This document shows, in pieces, positions 8,175 through 16,619 of a stretch of DNA of 64,000 bases (position 1 is the stretch's first letter; the number at the start of each line of letters is the position of its first letter). Under the pieces are notes generated by a model, which saw nothing but the letters and a program-made list of their open reading frames with translations, ran no database searches and was not told where the DNA came from. A program made the position numbers and the translations under genes. The DNA comes from DAOUVR01 sp034430535 (GTDB taxonomy: Bacteria; Chloroflexota; Dehalococcoidia; E44-bin15): assembly GCA_964443325.1 (NCBI GenBank), contig CAYUCL010000004.1, positions 62,001 to 126,000 of the forward strand, given 5' to 3'.

Positions 8175-9518
8175 TTACAGGACCGGTAGATACTTCTTAA
8201 GCTCGTAGTCAGTCACTTGAGCTCGGTACAGGTCCCACTCAATCTTCTTGTTTGTGATGAAGGCATCGCAAACGTGGTCACCGAGGGCTTCTCGCACAAC
8301 CTCACTCTCCTCGGTGAGTTCAATGGCCTCCCAGAGGCTGCCGGGAAGTGTCCCTATTCCTCTTTTTTGCCTCTCCTCTTGGCTCATCTCGTATACATTC
8401 TCTTCCACAGGCTCTGGAACCTCATACTCCTTTTTGATCCCCTCCAGACCAGCGGCCAGCATTACGCTGAATGCAAGATACGGGTTGCAGGCTGGATCAG
8501 GTGACCTGAATTCTATCCTCGTCGCCTTTTCCTTGCCAGGCTGGTACTCTGGAATCCTGATCAGGTCTGACCTATTACGCCGCGCCCATGAAAGGTAAAC
8601 CGGGGCCTCATAGCCAGGAACCAGCCGCTTGTAGGAATTGACCCACTGATTGGTGACGGATGTGATTTCAGGGGCATGCTTTAGTAGCCCGGCTATATAA
8701 TATTTGGCCGTCTTGGAGAGGTTATATGGGTCACTTGCATCAAAGAAGGCGTTCTGCCCATCCTTGAATAGCGACTGGTGTACGTGCATACCGCTGCCGT
8801 TTATACCAAAGACCGGTTTGGGCATAAAGGTAGCGTAAACATCGTGCTTCAAGGCTATTTGCTTAACCACCAGGCGATAGGTCATCACGGTATCAGCCAT
8901 GGTTAGAGCGTCAGTGTACCTCATATCTATCTCATGCTGACTGGGAGCAACCTCATGGTGGGAGTACTCGACGCCGATGCCCATTTCCTCAAGAGTGAGA
9001 ACCGTCTCCCTCCGCAGGTCAGTCGCTACATCCAGAGGAGTCAGATCGAAATAGCCCCCTTCATCCAATGTCTCGGTCCCCTTGGAATCTCGAAAATAGA
9101 AGTACTCCAACTCAGGCCCTACGTAGTAGGTGTAACCCATGTCAGCGGCGCGTTTCAGATTTCTCTTCATGATATACCTTGGGTCGCCTTCGAAGGGACC
9201 TCCGCCGGGCATCATAATGTCGCAGAACATTCTGGCTACAGCGTGATGCTCCCTTGGTCGCCACGGGAGCAACTGAAAGGTCTCTGGATCTGGCAGAGCC
9301 ACCATATCGCTCTCATCTATCCTGGCAAACCCCTCTATAGAGGAGCCATCAAAACCCATTCCCTGCTCCAAGGCCCCTTCCAATTCCTCCACTGTGATGG
9401 CAAAGCTCTTGAGCGTGCCCAGGATGTCGGTGAACCACAGCCTGATAAACTTTACATCGCGCTCCTTTGCCATCTTTAGGACATATTCCTTGCTTTCTTG
9501 CCTGTTTTTAGTCACCAT
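8175..9518 (-). CDS. glnA: Glutamine synthetase, type I
   Basis: Condenses ammonia and glutamate with ATP. At 447 aa it is the size of the shorter GSI-alpha enzymes (Bacillus type) rather than the adenylylated GSI-beta. Signatures include FDGSSIEGFARIDESDM near the N-terminus, the ATP-binding INGSGMHVHQSLF and the substrate loop RIEFRSPDPACNPYLAF. The AAGGAGG site is 6 bases before ATG 9518. No adenylylation-site context typical of GSI-beta was noticed, so control by feedback and by PII or the nearby regulator is more likely. It sits between glnB and nadE in a tight minus-strand series, and its C-terminus has a relic copy at 5656-5820. Confidence 0.97.
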   Translation of the reverse strand: MVTKNRQESKEYVLKMAKERDVKFIRLWFTDILGTLKSFAITVEELEGALEQGMGFDGSSIEGFARIDESDMVALPDPETFQLLPWRPREHHAVARMFCDIMMPGGGPFEGDPRYIMKRNLKRAADMGYTYYVGPELEYFYFRDSKGTETLDEGGYFDLTPLDVATDLRRETVLTLEEMGIGVEYSHHEVAPSQHEIDMRYTDALTMADTVMTYRLVVKQIALKHDVYATFMPKPVFGINGSGMHVHQSLFKDGQNAFFDASDPYNLSKTAKYYIAGLLKHAPEITSVTNQWVNSYKRLVPGYEAPVYLSWARRNRSDLIRIPEYQPGKEKATRIEFRSPDPACNPYLAFSVMLAAGLEGIKKEYEVPEPVEENVYEMSQEERQKRGIGTLPGSLWEAIELTEESEVVREALGDHVCDAFITNKKIEWDLYRAQVTDYELKKYLPVL

Positions 9519-9539
9519 TCCAAACCTCCTTTTTTTATA

Positions 9540-9878
9540 CTAGATAGCGTTTTCGCCTTCGTCACCCGTCCTCACTCGTACCGCGCCCTCAACCGGCAAG
9601 ATGAATATCTTGCCATCGCCCCTCTCCCCTGTCCGAGCACTTCTAATAATGGCGTCCAGTGTTTTAGCCACATCTTCGTCGAGGATCACAATCTCAACTT
9701 TGAGCTTGGGCAAGAGATCAACCTTATATTCCCGGCCTCGCCACTGCTGAGTTAGCCCCTTTTGTTTCCCGTGACCTTTCACCTCAGAAATAGTCATCCC
9801 CGGGTAGCCCAGCTCTTCCAGCGCCTTTCTCACTATCCCCAGGTACTCGGGACGAATTATAGCTTCGATCTTTTTCAT
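9540..9878 (-). CDS. glnB: PII nitrogen regulatory protein
   Basis: Trimeric sensor of 2-oxoglutarate and ATP/ADP that controls ammonium uptake and glutamine synthesis. From ATG 9878 (preceded by TGGAGG) it is 112 aa, the family norm, opening MKKIEAIIRP. The T-loop is intact with Tyr at position 51 (GREYKVDLLPK), the residue uridylylated in proteobacteria; whether it is modified here is unknown. The nucleotide-binding region GERGDGKIFILPVEGAVRVR is complete. An in-frame upstream ATG would add 22 residues inside amt and is rejected. The start lies 1 base beyond the amt stop, so amt and glnB are translationally coupled (a GlnK-type arrangement). Confidence 0.96.
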   Translation of the reverse strand: MKKIEAIIRPEYLGIVRKALEELGYPGMTISEVKGHGKQKGLTQQWRGREYKVDLLPKLKVEIVILDEDVAKTLDAIIRSARTGERGDGKIFILPVEGAVRVRTGDEGENAI

Positions 9879-9879
9879 T

Positions 9880-11250
9880 TCAAGCCTCCACATAGGGTAA
9901 CTCAGGATATGCCTTGGTTCCATGCTCGGAAATGTCCAGTCCAACTAGCTCTTCCTGTGGTGACACCCTTATTCCCATAACTTTGTCCACTATTTTGAAG
10001 AGGGCATACCCTAGGATGAATGCCCAGGCAATGCAGACCGCTGCCCCTATAGCTTGTGCGGCAAGCTGCCCCCACCCTCCCCCATAGAATAACCCGATAA
10101 CGCTACCATATGTCCCATCGGCAAATAACCCTACACTCAGCAGCCCCCACACGCCACAGGTACCATGAACACTCACTGCACCCACCGGATCGTCAACTCC
10201 TATCTTGTCAAAGAAGTATACACTCATTACCACCAGCAAGCCAGCCACGAGTCCGATTATCACCGCTGCCCAGGCTTCCACAAAGGCGCAGGGAGCAGTT
10301 ATGGCTACCAGCCCGGCTATGGCCCCGTTTATAGACATGCCCACATCTGGCTTCTTTCTTCTTACCCAGGTGAATAACATAGCTGCGAAGGCAGCAGCGG
10401 CAGCAGCCAGGTTGGTATTTACAGCTATCACCGAGATTCTCAGATCATGAGCTGATAGAGTGCTGCCTGGGTTAAACCCAAACCAGCCAAACCATAGGAG
10501 AAAACATCCCAGTGCCGCCAAAGTTAAGCTATGACCTGGTATGGCTCTCGGCTTGCCATTCACATATTTGCCGATTCTGGGCCCCAGAACCATAGCTCCA
10601 GCCAGTCCTACAACCCCCCCTATGGTGTGCACCACCCCCGAGCCAGCAAAATCAATATGCCCAGCACCAAAGGGCAATGTGGAAAGCCAACCACCACCCC
10701 ACACCCAGTGTCCATAGACTGGGTAAATGATGGCACCTATTACGATGCTGTAGACGAAATAAGCCTTCCACTTTATCCTCTCAGCTACTGCCCCAGAAAC
10801 GATAGTGGCAGCGGTGGCAGCAAACATCACCTGAAAGACGAAGAATAAGTATGTGCCAACATCATATGCCTCACCAGCGAGAAACCATCCTGTAGTCCCG
10901 ATCACCCCTGCCTTATCAGCACCAAACATTAGGGCGAAGCCTATCACCATGAAAGACAGAGAGGTCATAGCGAAATCCATCAGGTTTTTAAGCATCAGGT
11001 TGGCGGTGTTCTTGGCTCGGCAGAAACCCCCCTCCAGCATAGCAAAGCCGGCCTGCATCAGGAAGACCAGGAATGAACACATCAACACCCAAACATAATC
11101 CACCGGCAACCCTGGGTCTCCAAGGAGGGCGGTTTCCCCTGTAGGGTCGGCAGCCGAAGCAATTGTGGAGCCTAGAAAGACGAATAGTAGTGTGAAGAAA
11201 AGGAAAAATCCTCCCCTCTTAACCCAGCTCAGTGCCCGATTCACTGACAC
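9880..11250 (-). CDS. amt: Ammonium transporter (Amt)
   Basis: Membrane channel for ammonium/ammonia, about 456 aa. The preferred start is GTG 11250, which has AAAGGAGGG just upstream; it gives a signal peptide (SVNRALSWVKRGG, hydrophobic core, ASA-A cleavage). Eleven hydrophobic helices follow. Both pore histidines are visible in YGHWVWGGGW and SVHGTCGVWG, and the family signature DFAGSGVVHTIGG is intact. It directly precedes glnB with a stop/start near-overlap, the usual coupling of Amt to its PII gate. An OmpR-type regulator gene lies upstream across a terminator. Confidence 0.96.
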   Translation of the reverse strand: MSVNRALSWVKRGGFFLFFTLLFVFLGSTIASAADPTGETALLGDPGLPVDYVWVLMCSFLVFLMQAGFAMLEGGFCRAKNTANLMLKNLMDFAMTSLSFMVIGFALMFGADKAGVIGTTGWFLAGEAYDVGTYLFFVFQVMFAATAATIVSGAVAERIKWKAYFVYSIVIGAIIYPVYGHWVWGGGWLSTLPFGAGHIDFAGSGVVHTIGGVVGLAGAMVLGPRIGKYVNGKPRAIPGHSLTLAALGCFLLWFGWFGFNPGSTLSAHDLRISVIAVNTNLAAAAAAFAAMLFTWVRRKKPDVGMSINGAIAGLVAITAPCAFVEAWAAVIIGLVAGLLVVMSVYFFDKIGVDDPVGAVSVHGTCGVWGLLSVGLFADGTYGSVIGLFYGGGWGQLAAQAIGAAVCIAWAFILGYALFKIVDKVMGIRVSPQEELVGLDISEHGTKAYPELPYVEA

Positions 11251-11509
11251 AAGTACCCTCCTTTCTCCAGATATGTGAAAACCCATCTCGCGCTGAAGCC
11301 CTACCCACACTAAAGCTCTCCGGTTTTTTCATTACAACTGTGCTTGCCTTCACCTTTGCCCTTCACCATTACCTCGCTGAATCAAAGACGTGCCTACACC
11401 TTTATCCGTTCATAGACGTCCATGGCGATCCTCCTTTCTTCTAGATTGATGCTAACAACTGAATGTTTCCAGCATATTGCGCCCAAGTTACATTTGTGTT
11501 ACAGAATAC
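11251..11509 (-). other. Leader region upstream of amt
   Basis: About 260 bases between the regulator's terminator and the amt start. It holds a nine-codon mini-ORF (11394-11423) and presumably the promoter of amt-glnB-glnA. No consensus promoter was obvious by eye. Confidence 0.5.
11394..11423 (-). other. Nine-codon mini-ORF with strong ribosome site in amt leader
   Basis: GAAAGGAGG then GATCGCC and ATG 11423 open MDVYERIKV, then TAG. The strong site and short frame upstream of an ammonium transporter could be a translated leader peptide or a remnant. No run of a single amino acid suggesting classical attenuation. Confidence 0.3.
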
Positions 11510-11538
11510 AAAAGGGGAAGGATTTCCCTTCCCCTTTT
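11510..11538 (-). terminator. Intrinsic terminator, possibly bidirectional
   Basis: A perfect 12-base inverted repeat: AAAAGGGGAAGG, loop ATTTC, CCTTCCCCTTTT. It lies 24 bases beyond the stop of the response regulator, whose transcript would end in a TTTT tract. The A/T flanks make it workable in both directions. It separates the regulator from amt-glnB-glnA. Confidence 0.8.
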
Positions 11539-11561
11539 ATTGACTTCAACGGCATCTAGCT

Positions 11562-12233
11562 TTAAGATTCCTTGAACTTGTAGCCTATGTTCCTCACAGT
11601 CTCAATAAAGGTATGAGTAGAGTCATCGATCTTGCTCCTGAGCCGCCTTATATGCACATCTACCGTTCTGTCGCCCCCGTAGTAGTCGTAGCCCCATACT
11701 TTGTTGAGGAGAGCATCACGAGTGAAGACCCTCCCTTTATTGCTTGCTAGAAATCTGACTAGCTCATATTCCTTAAAAGTCAACGGGATAAGCTGCCCGT
11801 TAAGGCATACCTCACACCGCGCTAAGTCTATGACTAGGTCACCACACCTGATGAGCTCTCCATTGTCCATATTACTCGTTCGCCGCAGGACTCGCTTAAT
11901 CCTCAACGCCACTTCGGTAGTGTCCCATGGCTCGACTACAAAATCGTCTACAGCCATAGCAGAATCAAAACTGCCAAGTGCCTCCACCGAGAGAAGGGCG
12001 ACAACAGGTAGATGGCCTTCCTTCTTGACTCCATAGGTTAAATGCCTTACCCACGAATAACCTAACAAGCCCTCCATAGCTATAAGTACCAAATCGGGGG
12101 CATGTTCTGTGACCTGATCGACTGCATTCTCGTCACCGGGAATAATTGAGCAGATAAAACCACTTTCAACGAATCCCGAACTCAGTTCTCTTATCTGCTC
12201 GGTTTCTTCCGCTATAATCAACAATTTTAACAA
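11562..12233 (-). CDS. Orphan OmpR/PhoB-type regulator with degenerate receiver
   Basis: A 223 aa DNA-binding protein. Residues about 1-118 form a receiver-like domain; about 125-223 form a winged helix (LTFKEYELVRFL, VWGYDYYGGDRTVDVHIRRL, ETVRNIGYKF). The receiver lacks the phosphorylation chemistry: the Asp position is Ala52 (PDLVLIAMEG), the conserved Lys is Glu101 (VVEPW) and the Thr position is Leu. No histidine kinase gene is nearby. Actinobacterial GlnR, an orphan OmpR-type regulator that acts without a partner kinase, controls amt, glnB and glnA; this gene sits just upstream of those genes. A GlnR-like role is an inference from position and the atypical receiver. The start is TTG 12233, the only likely one before an in-frame stop. 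Confidence 0.85.
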   Translation of the reverse strand: MLKLLIIAEETEQIRELSSGFVESGFICSIIPGDENAVDQVTEHAPDLVLIAMEGLLGYSWVRHLTYGVKKEGHLPVVALLSVEALGSFDSAMAVDDFVVEPWDTTEVALRIKRVLRRTSNMDNGELIRCGDLVIDLARCEVCLNGQLIPLTFKEYELVRFLASNKGRVFTRDALLNKVWGYDYYGGDRTVDVHIRRLRSKIDDSTHTFIETVRNIGYKFKES

Positions 12234-12389
12234 AATCGGCCCGTCCTCTTACTTGGCTATGCATATATCCCGAAAGCCCCCACGGTCATGTAGCCAATTA
12301 CCCCAACGGTGCATTAACCATCTCTATCCTTGTTTTTACAAGCAATAACAACGAAGAATTGTTAAGGAAATGATGTTCCATTTGTTCTC

Positions 12390-13163
12390 TTAGTAGGCGT
12401 AGAGCCTGCCATAGGGCCTGAGCCAAAGGGGAAATAGCTTAGTAAACTTGTGTTTTAATATCTCTGCAGCATCGTAGCCGAAATGAGCCGCAAACTCGCC
12501 AACAAACGTCTGAAGAATCTGGTAGTCCTCTTCTTCTACCTCAGCAACACCAACCTCTTTGCCCAATTGGAAATCATCTACGCCGCCCCTCAAGTAGATA
12601 ACACCCCCATGCATCCCGGTGCCGATAAACCTGGCTTTGTGGCGCTCCCCATCCTTCAAATTGAGGCCAAGTAGGATTACAATTCCACCAGCCATATATT
12701 CCCCGAAGAAGTCCTGGGCAGTACCTCCAATAACCAACACTGGTTTCTTATCCTCATACTCCTTCATGTGGATGCCAGCCCTGTATCCGACATCCTCTCT
12801 GACAAATATTTTCCCTCCACGCGCCGACAAGCCGATAATATCCCCCGCATGACCATGAACAATTATCTCGCCATTGTTCATTGTGTTTCCACACCCATCC
12901 TGCGCATTGCCACGAACAATAATTCTGGGACCATTCATGAACGCTCCAAGGTCGTTGCCTGGAACGCCAAATATCTCGATCTCAACTGGCTTATCTAAGT
13001 CGGTGCCGATATATCTCTGTCCATAAACGTTCTGGAGCTCAATCTTCTGAGTTCCATTCCAAACCGCATCCCTCAGCCTGGCATTAAGCTCGCGATAGGA
13101 AACACCAGAGGCATCAATCTTCATCAGTTTGCTGGTTTTCCGCCTTTGGACATTTCCTGCCAT
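12390..13163 (-). CDS. Glutamate synthase GXGXG-domain subunit
   Basis: Corresponds to the C-terminal beta-helix domain of large-subunit glutamate synthase, here a separate 257 aa protein as in archaeal-type split enzymes. Repeated Gly-rich turns are visible (NNGEIIVHGHAGDIIGLSAR, GGIVILLGL, GTGMHGGVIYLRGG). The domain links the glutaminase and synthase active sites structurally. The ATG overlaps the end of the preceding core-subunit gene region (1 base apart), so the two are surely co-translated. The last ~45 residues are not part of the repeats. Confidence 0.88.
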   Translation of the reverse strand: MAGNVQRRKTSKLMKIDASGVSYRELNARLRDAVWNGTQKIELQNVYGQRYIGTDLDKPVEIEIFGVPGNDLGAFMNGPRIIVRGNAQDGCGNTMNNGEIIVHGHAGDIIGLSARGGKIFVREDVGYRAGIHMKEYEDKKPVLVIGGTAQDFFGEYMAGGIVILLGLNLKDGERHKARFIGTGMHGGVIYLRGGVDDFQLGKEVGVAEVEEEDYQILQTFVGEFAAHFGYDAAEILKHKFTKLFPLWLRPYGRLYAY

Positions 13164-13164
13164 C

Positions 13165-14670
13165 TCAGCTACCTGCCATTCTTACTCCCAGGATTTCAAG
13201 CTCGGTGTCAGTAAGCCCAACACCTCTAAGGTGCAATCGGTTACCACGCAAGCTTTCCAGAGCATTAATGCCCATGCCGCCAAGTATATCCTTGAGTTCC
13301 AGGCTCCAGGCGCGGAGCAAGTTAGACAGCCTTCTGGCTCCGATGTCGGGGTTGAGCCTCTTGGTCAGCCATAGGTTAGTTGTGCAAATACCCCAAGCGC
13401 ACTTGCCCGTGTGACACTGCTGGCAAAGGGTGCAGCCCAGGGCGACGAGAGCGGCCGTTCCAATATACACAGCATCAGCGCCAAGGGCGATAGCCTTAGC
13501 TACATCGCCGCTGTTTCTAATGCCACCGGCAATCACTATAGAGGCCTGGCTTCGAATACCTTCCTGCCTCAGCCGACTATCTACCGAGGCAAGAGCCATC
13601 TCAATAGGGATGCCGACATTGTCACGGATGATTTTAGGAGCAGCACCGGTAGAGCCCCGCAGTCCATCGAGAACTATGATATCCGCACCGGCTCTCACCA
13701 TACCGCTAGCTATAGCCGCCGAGTTGTGGACAGCGGCTATTTTGACTGCTACCGGCTTGGTATAGTTGGTAGCTTCTTTTAAAGCATAGATAAGCTGTGC
13801 CAGGTCCTCAATGGAGTAGATATCATGCTGCGGCGCAGGCGATAAAGCATCAGTCCCCTGTGGAATCATTCTGGTCATGGACACCTCAGCACTTACCTTC
13901 TCACCAGGAAGGTGTCCCCCGATGCCAGGTTTGGCTCCCTGGCCGATTTTTATCTCAACCACCCTGGCCGCATCAAGGTACTCGGGATGGACACCGAAAC
14001 GCCCTGATGCTACCTGGACGATTGTGTTGTCCCCATACTTGTACAGCTTAGGATGAAGCCCCCCTTCCCCTGTATTCCACAATGTTCCCGCCTCAGTGGC
14101 TGCCCGGGCCAATGATTCGTGTACATTAATACTCACTGCGCCATAGGACATGGCGGAAAACATGACCGGCACTTCGATCCTGACCTGAGGAGCAAGTTCT
14201 GTTTTTAAGCTCAATGGATTCTGCTCAATTTCTACCCTCTCTGGCTTCCGGCCAAGGTAAGTGGTAAGCTCCATCGGCTCACGCAGCGGGTCTATCGATG
14301 GGTTGGTCACCTGACTGGCATTGAGGACCAAGTGATCCCAGTAAATGCGATATCCCTTATCATTGCCCATACCGGTCAGAAGTACGCCACCAGTCTCAGC
14401 CTGCTTGATGATATCCTCAATTATCTCAGGGCGCCAGTTATAGTTATCCCTGTATTCCAGGGGGTTTCTTCTAATAGTTAGGGCATTGGTAGGACAGAAT
14501 ACAACGCAGCGATGACAACCAACGCACTTATCCTCATTACTTCTTACTTCATCGTCCTCAGCATCATAATAATGCACATCAAAGGAGCACTGATTGACGC
14601 ACACCTGACATTGGATACATCGATCTGGGTCTCGCTCAACGATAAACTTTGACGGCAGATATGTCTTCAC
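13165..14670 (-). CDS. Glutamate synthase FMN core subunit with N-terminal ferredoxin
   Basis: The central synthase domain, which makes glutamate from 2-oxoglutarate and ammonia on FMN. The first ~75 residues carry two 4Fe-4S motifs (CIQCQVCVNQC and CVGCHRCVVFCP), which deliver electrons. Then comes the FMN barrel: MSYGAVSINVHESLARAA, GEGGLHPKLYKYGDN, KIGQGAKPGIGGHLPG and GLRGSTGAAPK. Near the C-terminus a Cys cluster (CTLCQQCHTGKCAWGI) matches the 3Fe-4S site of the family. The best start is GTG 14670, eight bases after AGGAGG; a TTG two codons upstream is too close. About 501 aa. Neighbours supply the glutaminase and GXGXG parts. Confidence 0.92.
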   Translation of the reverse strand: MKTYLPSKFIVERDPDRCIQCQVCVNQCSFDVHYYDAEDDEVRSNEDKCVGCHRCVVFCPTNALTIRRNPLEYRDNYNWRPEIIEDIIKQAETGGVLLTGMGNDKGYRIYWDHLVLNASQVTNPSIDPLREPMELTTYLGRKPERVEIEQNPLSLKTELAPQVRIEVPVMFSAMSYGAVSINVHESLARAATEAGTLWNTGEGGLHPKLYKYGDNTIVQVASGRFGVHPEYLDAARVVEIKIGQGAKPGIGGHLPGEKVSAEVSMTRMIPQGTDALSPAPQHDIYSIEDLAQLIYALKEATNYTKPVAVKIAAVHNSAAIASGMVRAGADIIVLDGLRGSTGAAPKIIRDNVGIPIEMALASVDSRLRQEGIRSQASIVIAGGIRNSGDVAKAIALGADAVYIGTAALVALGCTLCQQCHTGKCAWGICTTNLWLTKRLNPDIGARRLSNLLRAWSLELKDILGGMGINALESLRGNRLHLRGVGLTDTELEILGVRMAGS

Positions 14671-14682
14671 CTTCAAGCCCTC

Positions 14683-15459
14683 CTAGGTCCCTACCATCCT
14701 CACAGGAATTCCTTTCGCTGCCAGGTACTCCTTCGCTTGGCGGATTGAGTAAATCCGATAATGAAAGATACTCGCCGCAAGAACAGCGTCAGCCTTGCCA
14801 TCGACCAGTGCCTCATACAGATGCTCCAGATTGCCCGCTCCACCACTGGCAATCACAGGGACCGGCACTGTATCACTGATGGTAGCAGTCAACTCAAGGT
14901 CATAACCGTGCCTATGGCCATCGGCATCCCAACTAGTGATAAGCAACTCGCCAGCGCCAAGGCTAACTGCCTGTTTGGCCCAGTGTATGACATCAACCCC
15001 GGTTGGCTTCCGCCCTCCATAAGTGAGAACTTCCCATTCAGGCATACCGTCTTCCTTGACTCGCCTTGCATCGATGGCCACAACAATGCACTGGGAGCCG
15101 AACTTTCTTGCGCCCTCACTTATAAGCCCAGGGCCGAGCACAGCCGCAGTATTGATGGTAATCTTGTCAGCCCCTGCCCCTAACATGTGTCGCATGTCAC
15201 CCGTGCTGCGCAGCCCACCCCCAACCGTCAACGGGATGAAGACCTGCTCTGATACCCGCTCAACAACATCCACCATGATATCTCGGCCTTCAGGAGTCGC
15301 GCCGATATCTAAAAAGACCAACTCATCGGCACCTTGCTCGTAATAGAATGCAGCTAGCTCCACCGGGTCACCGGCATCCCGAAGATCGCCAAAACTCGTA
15401 CCTTTGACAACCCGACCCCGTGTCACGTCTAGGCAAGGGATGATTCTCTTGGTCAGCAT
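14683..15459 (-). CDS. hisF: Imidazole glycerol phosphate synthase, cyclase subunit
   Basis: A TIM-barrel cyclase of histidine synthesis that receives ammonia from HisH. From ATG 15459 (GAGGGG upstream) it is 258 aa, the normal length, starting MLTKRIIPCLDVTRGRVVKG. The two catalytic Asp residues are in CLDV and VVAIDARR; phosphate loops SGGAGN and VGGGLRS are intact. An upstream in-frame ATG within the preceding gene is rejected. It is sandwiched between two glutamate synthase subunits, while its partner hisH lies two genes upstream. Confidence 0.95.
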   Translation of the reverse strand: MLTKRIIPCLDVTRGRVVKGTSFGDLRDAGDPVELAAFYYEQGADELVFLDIGATPEGRDIMVDVVERVSEQVFIPLTVGGGLRSTGDMRHMLGAGADKITINTAAVLGPGLISEGARKFGSQCIVVAIDARRVKEDGMPEWEVLTYGGRKPTGVDVIHWAKQAVSLGAGELLITSWDADGHRHGYDLELTATISDTVPVPVIASGGAGNLEHLYEALVDGKADAVLAASIFHYRIYSIRQAKEYLAAKGIPVRMVGT

Positions 15460-15472
15460 CAGATATTGCCCC

Positions 15473-16597
15473 TCACACAGCAACCCCTTCCGACACCAGG
15501 GGTTTCTCCAGACTTCCAACTATTGGCTCACCACCCATCGGAATCCATGCCCGCTCCAAGTCTGGGCAAATCAGGCGAATGGATGCCTCCTCAGAAGAAA
15601 GGTACAGCATAGATCCTTTCGTCCCAACAGTAAGAGGGCGCAGCCTGATCCTGTCGGTAAGCCCGATCATTTCACCTTGATGAGCTATGATTACGGTGAA
15701 AGGTCCGTTCAGCAATAAACTGCCATATACCTGGCGCAGTGTAAGAAGTAGCTTTCGCTCATGCTCAGGGCGTCGCTCTATGTCACTCCAGAAAGGAGGC
15801 GCCACTGTCTTGGCAAATATCTCAATTGGAAGTCCATGCCGTCGCACCAATAAATCAACCGCATATGCAATTACCTCGGTGTCAGTTTGCATCGTACAAT
15901 GGTAGCCAAACTCTTCAAGAAAGCGCTTATTAATGCCATAGGACGATATCTCGCCATTATGAATTACTGTCCAGTCCAAGATGTTAAATGGGTGTGCCCC
16001 ACCCCACCAGCCTGGCGTGTTGGTTGGAAACCTGCCGTGGGCTGTCCATAAGTAACCCTCATATTGCTGTAGGCAAAAGTATTCGGCTATCTCCTCAGGA
16101 TATCCAACCCCCTTGAAAACCGCCATGTTTTTGCCACTGGAAAACACAAAGGAGTCTTTGATATTAGTGTTTATCTCCATAACCCTTCCTACAACATAGT
16201 CATCTTCTGATTGCCCTAAGCATTTCTGGGGGTCTACTTCAATAAAGTAGCGCCATACCAGGGGCGGGTCGACAATGGCTGGTGTTGGTTGGGTAGGCAC
16301 CTCCTCGGCAGCAACGATACGGAATTGCAGTTTGAGGAAAGCTTCCACCTCTGACTTTCCTTCCTGGCTGAGATACATTATGTGAAAGGCATATAGATCG
16401 GTATATTCTGGATAGAGTCCGTAGATAGCGAATCCACCCCCCAGCCCATTACCACGAACATGCATGTTGGTAATGGCCTTTATAACACCTTCACCAGAGA
16501 ATCGCTTCCCTGTAGTGTCCATTGCCCCAAAGATAGAGCAGGCATCTATCACTTTATCGTCGGAATAAGGATTGTTCATCTTACACGGATTATTCAT
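15473..16597 (-). CDS. Glutamate synthase glutaminase-domain subunit (class II GATase)
   Basis: An N-terminal-nucleophile amidotransferase domain that splits glutamine, encoded on its own. Family marks are CSIFGAMD with the putative nucleophile Cys, GRFPTNTPGWWGGAHPF, HNGEISSYGIN and TDTEVIAYAVDLLVRRHG. The preferred start is ATG 16597 (GGAG six bases upstream), giving about 374 aa with a roughly 19-residue propeptide that would be removed to expose the Cys. An alternative start at 16636 overlaps the oxidoreductase gene by 17 bases. It should pair with the FMN core subunit and the GXGXG subunit downstream. Confidence 0.88.
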   Translation of the reverse strand: MNNPCKMNNPYSDDKVIDACSIFGAMDTTGKRFSGEGVIKAITNMHVRGNGLGGGFAIYGLYPEYTDLYAFHIMYLSQEGKSEVEAFLKLQFRIVAAEEVPTQPTPAIVDPPLVWRYFIEVDPQKCLGQSEDDYVVGRVMEINTNIKDSFVFSSGKNMAVFKGVGYPEEIAEYFCLQQYEGYLWTAHGRFPTNTPGWWGGAHPFNILDWTVIHNGEISSYGINKRFLEEFGYHCTMQTDTEVIAYAVDLLVRRHGLPIEIFAKTVAPPFWSDIERRPEHERKLLLTLRQVYGSLLLNGPFTVIIAHQGEMIGLTDRIRLRPLTVGTKGSMLYLSSEEASIRLICPDLERAWIPMGGEPIVGSLEKPLVSEGVAV

Positions 16598-16619
16598 TCT
16601 CGGCTCCATAGCAGGGTGA

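Noticed and set aside
7612..8208. Long plus-strand frame opposite nadE
   Set aside because: Antisense shadow; the minus strand gives an intact NadE with all catalytic residues.
8934..9479. Long plus-strand frame opposite glnA
   Set aside because: Antisense shadow of a complete glutamine synthetase.
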